This document shows positions 8,047 to 15,695 of a DNA stretch of 64,000 nt, one piece after another. Position 1 is the stretch's first letter. Each line of letters begins with the position of its first letter. Source of the stretch: Actinomadura rifamycini DSM 43936. GTDB lineage: Bacteria > Actinomycetota > Actinomycetes > Streptosporangiales > Streptosporangiaceae. The DNA is taken from the NCBI RefSeq assembly GCF_000425065.1, contig NZ_AULB01000010.1, forward strand, positions 186,001-250,000, in the 5' to 3' direction. Under the pieces are notes generated by a model. The model did no database searches, was not told the DNA's origin, and saw nothing but the letters and a program-made list of their open reading frames with translations. The translations under genes and the position numbers were made by a program.

Positions 8047-8541
8047 CTACCGCCTCCACTGCTGCGCGGGGGCCACGCCGGGGAGGGGCTTGCCGATGAG
8101 GGCGAGGGGGATGAAGAAGCCGACCTGGCCGATCGCCATAGTGAGCGTGGCGAGGGCCTTGTCGTCGTAGTGCGCGGACGCCTGCGCGTACAACTCGTCG
8201 GAGACGCGCTCGCCGTGCGGGTCGGGGGTGAGGACGGCCTCGACCAGCGCCAGCGCGGCCCGCTCGGCGCCGGTGAAGTACGGCGCGTCCCGCCAGGACG
8301 CCACGGCGGTGATCCGCTCCTCGGCCTGCCCGGCCTTGCGGAGGTTGCCGGTGTGCAGGACGGTCAGGTAGGTGTTCCCGACGATCTGCCCGGCGCGCAG
8401 CTGCACCAGGCTGATGGTCGCCTGCGGGACCGAGTCGTTGCCGACGGCCCTGAACAGAGCCTGGCCGATCTCGCCCAGCTCGGGGACGAGCACGGCGGGG
8501 TTGGGCAGTCGGGACTCGGTCGCGGCATTGGCGGTGGTCAT
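8047..8541 (-). CDS. CMD family protein lacking the active-site cysteines
   Basis: 164 residues from the ATG at 8541, chosen because aaagggacc lies just upstream; an in-frame start further out has no ribosome site. The fold signatures of carboxymuconolactone decarboxylase/AhpD-like proteins are present: ISLVQLRAGQI, the conserved His63, WRDAPYFTGAERAALALVEA. The CxxC normally seven and four residues before that His is replaced by Asn56 and Leu59, so thiol peroxidase/redox chemistry is unlikely. It has its own ECF41-type promoter 40 bp upstream and is probably monocistronic. Confidence 0.88.
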   Translation of the reverse strand: MTTANAATESRLPNPAVLVPELGEIGQALFRAVGNDSVPQATISLVQLRAGQIVGNTYLTVLHTGNLRKAGQAEERITAVASWRDAPYFTGAERAALALVEAVLTPDPHGERVSDELYAQASAHYDDKALATLTMAIGQVGFFIPLALIGKPLPGVAPAQQWRR

Positions 8542-8582
8542 GGTGCGGTCCCTTTCGATCTTCGGTGATGCGGTGCCGGTAT

Positions 8583-8609
8583 GACGGACGGCAGGGTTCG
8601 GATGTGACC
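8583..8609 (-). promoter_or_regulatory. ECF41-type promoter of the CMD-like gene
   Basis: Read on the minus strand: -35 element GGTCACA (8609-8603), exactly 16 bp, then -10 element CGTC (8586-8583). The published ECF41 consensus is TGTCACA-N16-CGTC. The -10 element lies 41 bp before the start codon. Confidence 0.8.
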
Positions 8610-8636
8610 GGTGGGCGGCACCGGTTCGCGGTCGGG

Positions 8637-10109
8637 TCACCGCTCGGGGACGGCCGCCTGCGCGGCCGCCGGCTCGGGCGCGGCCGTCGGCCGGTCGCGA
8701 CGGCCGGGGCGTGGTCGCATGAGCAGGACGGCGGTCAGGACGGCGGCCAGGTAGAACGCGGCCGCGCCGAGCAGCCCGGCGGTGTAGCCGTGGGTGAGCG
8801 CCTCGGGGAGCGGCGTCCCGGCGGGCCGGCCCGCGGTGGCGTTGACGGCGACGCTGGCCAGGGCCGCCAGGCCGAGGGCGCCGCCCACCTGCTGGCTGGT
8901 GTTGATGAGCCCGGATGCGATCCCCGCGTCCTCGGGGGCGACGTCCCGCACGCCGCCGATCGTGGCCGCCACGAACCCGATGCCCAGGCCGATGCCCGCG
9001 ACCAGCTGGGCGGGCAGCAGCACGGCCAGGGCGTTCTGGTCCGGGGTGAGCATGCTGAACCAGACCATCGCGGCGGCGGCCACCCCCATCCCGCCGGCCA
9101 GGACGACGCGGGGCGAGGTGCGGGCCTGCAGCTGCGGGCCGATGGCGCCGGAGCCGATGCCGATGCCGATCGCGAACGGCAGGTAGGCCAGCCCGGTGAC
9201 CATGGGCGAGTAGTCCTTGATCGACTGCATGTAGAGGGTGAGGAAGTAGAAGGTGGCCAGCTGGCCCGCGCCCATCAGCAGCATGACCAGGTTGGCGCCG
9301 AGCCGGCCGCGGTCGGCCAGCACGCCGGCCGGGAGCATCGGTGCGCGCACCCTGCGCTGGATCGCGGCGAACGCGATCCCCAGCACCAGCGCGATCGCGC
9401 CGAACGCCAGGGTCAGCCCGTCGGTCGGGCCGTCGGACCCCGCCCGGTTGATCGCGTACACCAGGGAGCCCAGCGCGAGGGTGACGGTGACCGCCCCGGG
9501 CAGGTCGATGCCGCCGCGCTCGCGGGTGCCGGGGACCAGGGCGAGCGTTCCCACCAGCACCGCCAGCGCGATGGGGACGTTGATGAACATGATCCAGCGC
9601 CAGCCCAGGTACTCGGTCAGCGCGCCGCCCAGCAGCAGGCCGACCACCGAGCCCAGGCCGCCCATCGCCCCGTACACGCCCAGCGCCTTGTTGCGGCGGG
9701 GGCCCGCGGGGAAGGTGTCGGCGAGCAGCGACAGCGCGGCCGGCGCGATGACGGCGCCGCCCACGCCCTGCAGCACGCGCGCGGCGATCAGTGTGGCGCC
9801 GTCCTGGGCGACCCCGCCCAGCAGGGAGGCCAGCAGGAACACCACCAGCCCGGCCCGGAACAGTCGGCGCCGTCCGAACAGGTCACCGGCGCGGCCGCCG
9901 GCGAGCAGCATCCCGCCGAACGCCAGCGCGTACGACGTCAGGACCCAGTCCAGATCGGCCGGTGCGATGCCCAGGCCGGAGCCGATGACGGGCAGGCCGA
10001 CGGTGACGATGGTGCCGTCCATCACGATCAGCAGCTGCGCCGCCGCGATCACCAGCAGCGCCAGGCCGGTCTTCTCCCGCGCGGGACGGGTTCGAATTCG
10101 CGAGGTCAT
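8637..10109 (-). CDS. MFS exporter, DHA2 (EmrB/QacA) family
   Basis: 490 residues with about 14 hydrophobic helices. It has the drug:H+ antiporter signatures: the helix 1 segment LLIVMDGTIVTVGLPVI, motif A GGRAGDLFGRR and the proline/glycine-rich motif C region GSVVGLLLGGALTEYLGWRW. Such proteins export drugs, dyes or metabolites. It starts 10 bp after the serine hydrolase gene, with ggaga before the ATG, so the two form one unit under the divergent ECF41 promoter at 11298-11324. The CMD-like gene downstream has a separate promoter. Confidence 0.93.
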   Translation of the reverse strand: MTSRIRTRPAREKTGLALLVIAAAQLLIVMDGTIVTVGLPVIGSGLGIAPADLDWVLTSYALAFGGMLLAGGRAGDLFGRRRLFRAGLVVFLLASLLGGVAQDGATLIAARVLQGVGGAVIAPAALSLLADTFPAGPRRNKALGVYGAMGGLGSVVGLLLGGALTEYLGWRWIMFINVPIALAVLVGTLALVPGTRERGGIDLPGAVTVTLALGSLVYAINRAGSDGPTDGLTLAFGAIALVLGIAFAAIQRRVRAPMLPAGVLADRGRLGANLVMLLMGAGQLATFYFLTLYMQSIKDYSPMVTGLAYLPFAIGIGIGSGAIGPQLQARTSPRVVLAGGMGVAAAAMVWFSMLTPDQNALAVLLPAQLVAGIGLGIGFVAATIGGVRDVAPEDAGIASGLINTSQQVGGALGLAALASVAVNATAGRPAGTPLPEALTHGYTAGLLGAAAFYLAAVLTAVLLMRPRPGRRDRPTAAPEPAAAQAAVPER

Positions 10110-10119
10110 CGGGATCTCC

Positions 10120-11265
10120 TCAGTGAGCGGCGGCGCGGTGGACGGCGGCGGCCAGCCGGTCGTGTTCGGGGTAGGACCAGTTGAAGGAGAAGCGGCGGCG
10201 GGTGTAGCCGAAGGCGATGCCGCTACGGGGGTCGGCGAATGCCTCCGAGCCCGCCGAGCCGCCGTGCCCGAACGCCTCGGCGCTCAAGAACGGGTAGCGC
10301 AGGCCCTTGGCCTGGAAGCCCAACGCGTACTGGCCCTGCGGGCCGACGACCAGGTCACCGCCGACCGAGTGGAGCATGGCGAACCCGCCGAGGGTGTCGG
10401 GCTTGAGCAGCGGGGCGTGGCCGTCCAGCCCGCACACCGCCGCCGCGTACATGGCGGCCAGCCCCCGCGCGCTGCCCACACCGCCCGCCGACGCCTGGCC
10501 GAGCGCCCGCACCCGCCGGGTGTTGATGAACGCGACCTGGTCCAGCGGCGGGGTGGAGTTCAGGCCGTACCCGATCCCGGTGATGCTGTGCGGGCCCGGG
10601 ACGTTCGCCCAGAACGCGGCGAGCTCCTCCGGGGTCGCCAGGCCCGGCAGCACCTCCCGGTACCGGTCCTCCAGCGTCTTCGGCAGCCCGAGGTGGACGT
10701 CCAGCCCGTGGGGCGCGCGGACCCGCTCCTCGAACACCTCCTGCAGGGAGCGGCCGGTGACCCGGCGGACCACCTCGCCCACGATCGCGAACGAGACGAA
10801 CCCGCCGTAGCCGTAGGCGGTGCCCGGCCGCCAGTACGGACGCTGCCCGGCCAGCCTCTCGGCGATCACCCGGTCGTCGGCGAGCTCGTCCGCCGTCAGC
10901 CCGCCGTCGACACCGATCACCCCGGACCGGTGCGACAGCACCTCCCGCAACGTGATTCCGCCCTTCCCGGCGGCGGCGAACTCCGGCCAGCACCCGGCCA
11001 CGGGCTCGTCCAGGTCGAGGACGCCGTCCTGCACCAGCAGCGCCACCACCAGCGTCGCCGCGCCCTTGGTCGAGGAGTACACCCCGGTCAGGGTGTCGCC
11101 GGTGACCCCGTCCCCGGCCCACAGATCCACCACCCGGCGGCCGTGCACGTACGCCGCCAGCTGTGCCCCGGACTCGCCGTCCTCGGCGGCCACCGCGGCG
11201 GCGAACTCCTCGCGCACCGCCTCGTAACCGTCGGCCACCGTCCCGCAGATCTCGAACTCGCTCAT
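10120..11265 (-). CDS. Serine hydrolase, class C beta-lactamase/esterase family
   Basis: 381 residues. The SxxK motif SSTK places the nucleophile at Ser64 and the general base at Lys67; Tyr151 (AYGYGGF) occupies the YxN-like position and HGGSAGSEAF near residue 330 resembles the third conserved box. No signal peptide is visible, so a cytoplasmic EstB-like esterase or amidase is more likely than a secreted beta-lactamase. It is the first gene of a two-gene unit with the MFS exporter, facing the ECF41 sigma gene across a divergent ECF41 promoter pair. Confidence 0.9.
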   Translation of the reverse strand: MSEFEICGTVADGYEAVREEFAAAVAAEDGESGAQLAAYVHGRRVVDLWAGDGVTGDTLTGVYSSTKGAATLVVALLVQDGVLDLDEPVAGCWPEFAAAGKGGITLREVLSHRSGVIGVDGGLTADELADDRVIAERLAGQRPYWRPGTAYGYGGFVSFAIVGEVVRRVTGRSLQEVFEERVRAPHGLDVHLGLPKTLEDRYREVLPGLATPEELAAFWANVPGPHSITGIGYGLNSTPPLDQVAFINTRRVRALGQASAGGVGSARGLAAMYAAAVCGLDGHAPLLKPDTLGGFAMLHSVGGDLVVGPQGQYALGFQAKGLRYPFLSAEAFGHGGSAGSEAFADPRSGIAFGYTRRRFSFNWSYPEHDRLAAAVHRAAAH

Positions 11266-11297
11266 CGTTTGCTCCGTTCGTCGTTGATCGCAGCCAT

Positions 11298-11324
11298 GAC
11301 GAACGGGTCGCGGCGAATGTGACC
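11298..11324 (-). promoter_or_regulatory. ECF41-type promoter of the hydrolase-exporter operon
   Basis: On the minus strand GGTCACA (11324-11318), 16 bp, CGTC (11301-11298). This differs from the ECF41 consensus only at the first base. The -10 element is 33 bp from the start codon of the serine hydrolase gene. Confidence 0.8.
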
Positions 11325-11333
11325 GGCCGCGTG

Positions 11334-11360
11334 CGTCACATCGGCCGCGTGCGGTTCGTC
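11334..11360 (+). promoter_or_regulatory. ECF41-type promoter of the sigma factor gene
   Basis: CGTCACA (11334-11340), 16 bp, CGTC (11357-11360), 45 bp before the sigma start. Its -35 lies 9 bp from the -35 of the opposing promoter, so the tgtgac/gtcaca pair forms an inverted repeat. The layout predicts autoregulation and coordinated divergent transcription. Confidence 0.8.
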
Positions 11361-11405
11361 AACGTCGTGAGTACCGGCGCCGGCAGGCGATGATGAGAGG
11401 CGATC

Positions 11406-12293
11406 ATGGACGAGCGCGACTTCCTTGCCGAACGATTCGAAGAGCACCGAACGCACCTCAAGTCGGTGGCCTACCGGATGCTCGGCTCCCTGACCGAGGC
11501 CGACGACGCCGTCCAGGAGGCGTGGCTGCGGCTCGCCCGCTCCGAGACCGGCCAGATCGGCAACCTCGGCGGATGGCTGACCACCGTCGTCGGCCGGATC
11601 TGCCTGGACATGCTGCGCTCCCGCACGCACCGCGGCGAGACCCCGCTGGAGGCCCGCCTGCCGGACCCGATCGTGAGCGAACCGGCCGCCGACCCCGAGC
11701 AGCAGGCGCTGATCGCCGACTCGGTCGGGCTGGCGCTGCTGGTGGTGCTGGAATCGCTGACCCCGCCCGAACGGCTGGCCTTCGTCCTGCACGACATGTT
11801 CGGCCTCCCGTTCGAGGAGATCGCCCCGATCATCGACCGCACCCCGGCCGCGGCCCGCAAACTCGCCAGCCGCGCCCGCCGCCGCGTCCAGGGCACCGCA
11901 CCCGAGCCCGAACCCGACCCGGCCGCCCAGCGCCGCGTCGTCGACGCCTTCCTCGCCGCCGCACGCGGCGGCGACTTCGACGCGCTGGTGGCCGTCCTGG
12001 ACCCCGATGTCGTGCTGCGCGCCGACGGCGGCGCGGCCCTGCCCGGCGGCATGCGGGTCCTGCGCGGCCGCGAGGCGGTGGCCGGCCAGGCCGCCACCTT
12101 CCACCGCATGGCGACCCTGACCACCAGCCTCCCTGTGCTGGTCAACGGAACGGCCGGGCTGGTCAACACCCTCGACGGCGAACGGTTCTCGGTCATGAGC
12201 TTCACGGTCACCGACGACAAGATCACCGCGATCGAGATCCTGTCCGACCGCGACCGGCTGGCCGCCCTCGACCTCACCGGACTCGAACTCTGA
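11406..12293 (+). CDS. ECF41 sigma factor with C-terminal SnoaL-like domain (SigJ type)
   Basis: 295 residues. Sigma region 2 (about 12-80; MLGSLTEADDAVQEAWLRL) and region 4 (about 115-170; PPERLAFVLHDMFGLPFEEI) are followed by an NTF2/SnoaL-like domain from about 178. ECF41 landmarks are recognisable but diverged: RLPDPIV for WLPEP, ADGGAAL for DGGGK, and SDRDRL for NPDKL. In this family the extra domain modulates sigma activity in place of a separate anti-sigma factor. Likely targets in view are its own gene, the hydrolase-MFS operon and the CMD-like gene. A truncated paralogue lies at 4708-5103. Confidence 0.93.
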   Translation: MDERDFLAERFEEHRTHLKSVAYRMLGSLTEADDAVQEAWLRLARSETGQIGNLGGWLTTVVGRICLDMLRSRTHRGETPLEARLPDPIVSEPAADPEQQALIADSVGLALLVVLESLTPPERLAFVLHDMFGLPFEEIAPIIDRTPAAARKLASRARRRVQGTAPEPEPDPAAQRRVVDAFLAAARGGDFDALVAVLDPDVVLRADGGAALPGGMRVLRGREAVAGQAATFHRMATLTTSLPVLVNGTAGLVNTLDGERFSVMSFTVTDDKITAIEILSDRDRLAALDLTGLEL

Positions 12294-12359
12294 CCACGCC
12301 CCGCCGGCCGGAACCGAGGCCGGAGGAAACGAGGCATCCGCGCAACGCGGCGGATTTGA

Positions 12360-12599
12360 GTGCTGGACGAGGCCCTGACGACGGCGTCCGACCGGATCGA
12401 TCACGACGGCCTGCTGGAAGCGCTCGGAGGGTTCCCCGCCAGGGAACTTGTTCGAGCGTGGCTGAAGGCCGGGGTCTTGAAACCGGACCAGGGGATTCCC
12501 GCCCACCTAGAAGGCCACGCCACAAGGCGGCGTGATCAGTGGATCTTGCGTTGGGCCGCGACACCCTTCCCGACCCCGAGCAGGCGGCGTCGGGTGTGA
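12360..12599 (+). pseudogene. Group II intron reverse transcriptase fragment
   Basis: About 45 codons from 12360 match the RT core of group II intron maturases of the actinobacterial type: LDEALTTASDRIDHDGLLEA, FPARELVRAWLKAGV. After about 12500 the frame runs on without recognisable homology to a stop at 12599, and the YADD catalytic box, maturase and endonuclease regions are absent. The remaining part of the 12294-12702 gap has no gene. Probable relic of an intron or of a deletion around one. Confidence 0.6.
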
Positions 12600-12702
12600 A
12601 GCTGTCGGCCCCGGGCGGCTTCCAGCGCGAAGGACCTGCACGGTGGCTGATGCCGCAGCTCGCGGCGTCCCAGCATCACCTCGCCGCCCCCCCGAAGAGG
12701 CA

Positions 12703-14004
12703 TCAGGTTGTGGCTGGGTCTTCGGGGGAAGCGGCGGGGGTTTTGCCGTCTCGGTCATCTCCGTCGGCGAGAGCGGCGCGGTCCTGGTCCTCCTTCTTCA
12801 GGGACGCTTCGGCTCGGACGGCGCGTTCGCGTTGTGCCGAGGCGTCGGCGCGGGCGGCCGCCAAGTCGGTCTCGAGTCGGTCGCAGAGGGCCTGGCGGGC
12901 GGCGAGCGCGCTCTGCGCGGCGGCCGCCTCATCGGCCGCCTTCGCGGCCGCGGCTTGAAGGGATTGCTGGCGGAGTTCCAGGGCGTCGACTCGAGCACCG
13001 GCCTCACGCCCGTGGCGTAGGGCGTCCTCGCGGGCCTGCTCGGCGGCGTCGGCCCTTGCCTGCTGGGCACGGGTTTCGCTCTGCGCGGCGACCAGAGCCT
13101 CTCGGACGTTCGCCAGTGCCGCGGCGCTGTGCGTCAACTCGGTCTGGAGAGTTTGCGAGCGCTCGGTCTGGGCTTGTGCGGCGGCCTCGAACCGGGCGCG
13201 CTCCTGCTGGTGGGCGTCGCGGGCGTCCCGCAGTTCGGCGGCCTTGGCGTCGCGGGCGGTCTCGGCGGCGGCTTGCGCGTCCCGTGCGGCGTCGAGCGCG
13301 ACGCGGTGCGCCGCGATCGCCTCGGCGGTGTCGACGCGGACCTGCTCCAGGGCCGCGCGGTCGCGGGCGGCGGCCTGCTCGGCGGCCCGCTGCGCGGCGC
13401 GGGCCGTCTCGGCGGCGGCGACCGCTTCCTCCCGCGCTTTGTCGGCCGCCAGGGCGCGGGCTTCGGCGTCGGCCTCCGCCTGCCGGGCCGCCGTCGCCTC
13501 CGCTTCCGCGCGCCGAACCCGCGCCAGAGCCCCGTCCTGTGCCTTGGCGAGAAACTCCTGGAGGCGGCTCAACTGGTCTTGCAGGACGCCGATGGCCGTG
13601 GGCACCTGCTGCGCGAGCGCCTCGGCCTGGCGGAGCGGTTCGTCCACCGCGGCCGCGTCGGCCGCACGGCGGTCCCGGCTGGCCTGATCGGCATGTGCCT
13701 TGCTGCAGTACTTCGGGGGCCGGCCGCGGCCGTGCGCGGGGAGCGGCTCGGTGCAGCCCGCCAGTGCGCACTCCCCCGCCGACGCCCGCACCGGCGTCTC
13801 GGCGGCTCCTCCGCCGGGCTCAGGGACGAACCCCACACCCGGGCCGTCGTTCATGACCGAAGCCCCGGACGGCGACTCGAGGCCGTCGCTCTCCACCGCC
13901 GCTCTGGGCACCGGTGGGGCACTGCTCACAGAGGCTTCCGGTTCGGCGCCCACGAACTCGTCGACGGCCTTGTCACCGCTGCTATCGCTGCTCACCCGCG
14001 ACAC
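12703..14004 (-). CDS. Long coiled-coil protein with N-terminal CxxxC zinc-ribbon-like segment
   Basis: 433 residues from a GTG. Residues about 1-75 are low complexity; about 76-110 hold CALAGC, GRGRPPKYC and SKAHADQASRDRR, a short Cys/His cluster with a basic stretch that could bind zinc and DNA. Residues about 120-410 are an almost unbroken Ala/Glu/Arg-rich coiled coil. The design recalls KfrA-type plasmid proteins (DNA-binding head plus filament). It is divergent from a tyrosine recombinase with 87 bp between starts, and the gap carries 21-bp spaced repeats. Function unknown; a partner of the recombinase is plausible. Confidence 0.75.
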   Translation of the reverse strand: MSRVSSDSSGDKAVDEFVGAEPEASVSSAPPVPRAAVESDGLESPSGASVMNDGPGVGFVPEPGGGAAETPVRASAGECALAGCTEPLPAHGRGRPPKYCSKAHADQASRDRRAADAAAVDEPLRQAEALAQQVPTAIGVLQDQLSRLQEFLAKAQDGALARVRRAEAEATAARQAEADAEARALAADKAREEAVAAAETARAAQRAAEQAAARDRAALEQVRVDTAEAIAAHRVALDAARDAQAAAETARDAKAAELRDARDAHQQERARFEAAAQAQTERSQTLQTELTHSAAALANVREALVAAQSETRAQQARADAAEQAREDALRHGREAGARVDALELRQQSLQAAAAKAADEAAAAQSALAARQALCDRLETDLAAARADASAQRERAVRAEASLKKEDQDRAALADGDDRDGKTPAASPEDPATT

Positions 14005-14026
14005 CTTAGCCCATTTTCGCTTCGCA

Positions 14027-14059
14027 ACACGCTTAACGATTAACGCGACACGCTAAACG
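14027..14059. repeat. 21-bp spaced direct repeats between the divergent coiled-coil and recombinase genes
   Basis: acacgcttaacg (14027-14038) recurs as acacgctaaacg (14048-14059), 21 bp apart, about two helical turns, with an extra ttaacg copy at 14041 in shifted form. The segment is AT-rich for this genome and sits at the start of the coiled-coil gene, so it may be the operator for that protein or a recombinase accessory site. Confidence 0.5.
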
Positions 14060-14091
14060 CGTAATAGTGAAACGATGGAGGCTCCGGGATA

Positions 14092-15342
14092 ATGACGGTT
14101 ATCCTGGTGTGCATGATCACGAGCGGCGAGCCACCCACGACCGACCTCCCGAGCGGCACCGGCGAGGCGGGGCCCGAACCGTTGGCGGGGGCGCCGCTCG
14201 AAGGCACGATGCTCGTTCCCGCCGCGGCGCCGCCCCCCGCCGCGGAATCGGCCGCGGGGCTCACGCCCGAGCCCATCGGTCAGGCCGTCGCGCTCCTGCC
14301 CGCGTTGCCGCCCGACGAGCCCGGCGACCGCTACGGTCTGCGCGCGTTGACCGCCGCGTGGCTGCGGAGCCAGAGCAGCGACGCGACCCGCCGCGCCTAC
14401 TACCGGGACCTCGCCGTCTGGCTGGACTACTGCGCCCGCACCGGGCTCGACCCGTGCGCCGCGCGCCGCGCCGACATCGACGACTGGTCGGCGTCCATGA
14501 CCGTCGAGGTCCGCGGCCGGACGCGCCCGCCGAGCGCCGCGACCCGGGCACGCCGACTCGCGGCCGTCTCGTCCTGGTACACGTATCTGCAGTCCAACGA
14601 CGTCACCGAGCGGAACCCCACGGTGCTGGTCAAGCGGCCGACCAGCGCGCAGATCGCCGCGTCGGCGCGCAAAGCCCCGACCCTCAGCGTCACCGAGACC
14701 GCGCTGCTCCTCGACACCGCCGAGCGCCGCGCCGTCGACCAGGGGACCGAGGCCGCATGGCGCGACGCGGCCGTCACCGCCCTGCTGTTCTACACGGCGC
14801 TACGGGTATCGGCGTTCACCAGCGCGGATCTGACGGACCTCAGCACCGAAGCCGGGTACCGCGTGCTGTGGCACAGCGCCAAGGGCAAGGGGCCCGAGGG
14901 CCGCGACTATGTCCGGTTGGACGGTGAACTCTGCCGGGTGCTGGACGCGTACCTTTCCGTCCGCGCGGGCAGGCACGGCGGCTCGTGCCCGCCCGGGCCG
15001 CTGCTGGTCACCACCCCGCACCCCTTCGACCGGTCGAAGACCGGTGACAAGCGGCTGACCCAGCGCGACGTCACCAACATCCTGCGCAGGCAGGCCCGGC
15101 TCGCCGAGTTGCCGGCCGCGTCCAGGCTCAGCCCGCACAGCGGACGCCGAACCGTCATCACGACCCTGCTCGGCAACGACGTCCCGCTCGCCAAGGTGCA
15201 GGACCTCGCCGGCCACGCCGACCCGCGCACCACCCGCGGGTACGACGACACCAACCACAAGCTCGCCTCCTCCCCCGTCACCGACCTCACCCGCATCCTC
15301 GCCCGCCACCGCGACTCCTCCCCCACCACCGACGGCCGTTGA
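14092..15342 (+). CDS. Tyrosine recombinase/integrase
   Basis: 416 residues. A Pro/Ala-rich N-terminus precedes a SAM-like core-binding domain (about 80-170, SSDATRRAYYRDLAVWLDYC) and a complete catalytic domain: Arg238 (TALRVS), Lys264 (HSAKGKG), His349-x-x-Arg352 (HSGRRT), His375 (LAGHAD) and nucleophile Tyr384 (RGYDD). The ATG at 14092 has ggagg 11 bp upstream; an in-frame ATG at 14113 is an alternative. No tRNA gene or clear att duplication is near. It may be the core of a mobile island or act with the divergent coiled-coil protein. Confidence 0.93.
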   Translation: MTVILVCMITSGEPPTTDLPSGTGEAGPEPLAGAPLEGTMLVPAAAPPPAAESAAGLTPEPIGQAVALLPALPPDEPGDRYGLRALTAAWLRSQSSDATRRAYYRDLAVWLDYCARTGLDPCAARRADIDDWSASMTVEVRGRTRPPSAATRARRLAAVSSWYTYLQSNDVTERNPTVLVKRPTSAQIAASARKAPTLSVTETALLLDTAERRAVDQGTEAAWRDAAVTALLFYTALRVSAFTSADLTDLSTEAGYRVLWHSAKGKGPEGRDYVRLDGELCRVLDAYLSVRAGRHGGSCPPGPLLVTTPHPFDRSKTGDKRLTQRDVTNILRRQARLAELPAASRLSPHSGRRTVITTLLGNDVPLAKVQDLAGHADPRTTRGYDDTNHKLASSPVTDLTRILARHRDSSPTTDGR

Positions 15343-15419
15343 TGGATGCGTCACCGACGCATACGAGGCGCCTTCGGCGTGATCGGGCCTGCGTGGCCTG
15401 GGGGCGATGAAATGGCCCC

Positions 15420-15527
15420 ATGGGTCGGCAACCGGTCGGGATGGACGAGCTTGTCGAGCACTGGACGGCGCTGGAGGACGAGCTGGAGCTGCTGGTGACG
15501 GGCAAGCATGGGGGACGGCCGGAATAA
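15420..15527 (+). pseudogene. N-terminal fragment of a Tn3-family transposase
   Basis: The 35-codon frame contains GMDELVEHWTALEDELELL followed by VTGKHGG and a stop. This matches the first 30 or so residues of DUF4158-type Tn3 transposases, where the sequence continues as GATRLGF. It is on the same strand as, and in N-to-C order with, the fragments at 18180-18624 beyond the NACHT gene. The rest of the 15343-15695 gap shows no gene. Confidence 0.55.
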
Positions 15528-15695
15528 GGTGGCGTCGAGCCGGGCGGCCGGGGAAGTCGACGACGGGCACGGCGGTGACTTCCGCAAAGCGGATGTGACA
15601 CATAACGTTGCCGAGTCAATTGGGCGTCAAGCCCCGGCGCTCATGGCGCGGGGTTTGTCCTGAACCGGCGGCTGGTGTGCGCCGTCCTACCGTAG

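Noticed and set aside
15594..15600. tgtgaca resembling an ECF41 -35 element on the minus strand
   Set aside because: No gacg lies 16 bp away; the bases at that position are ggtg.
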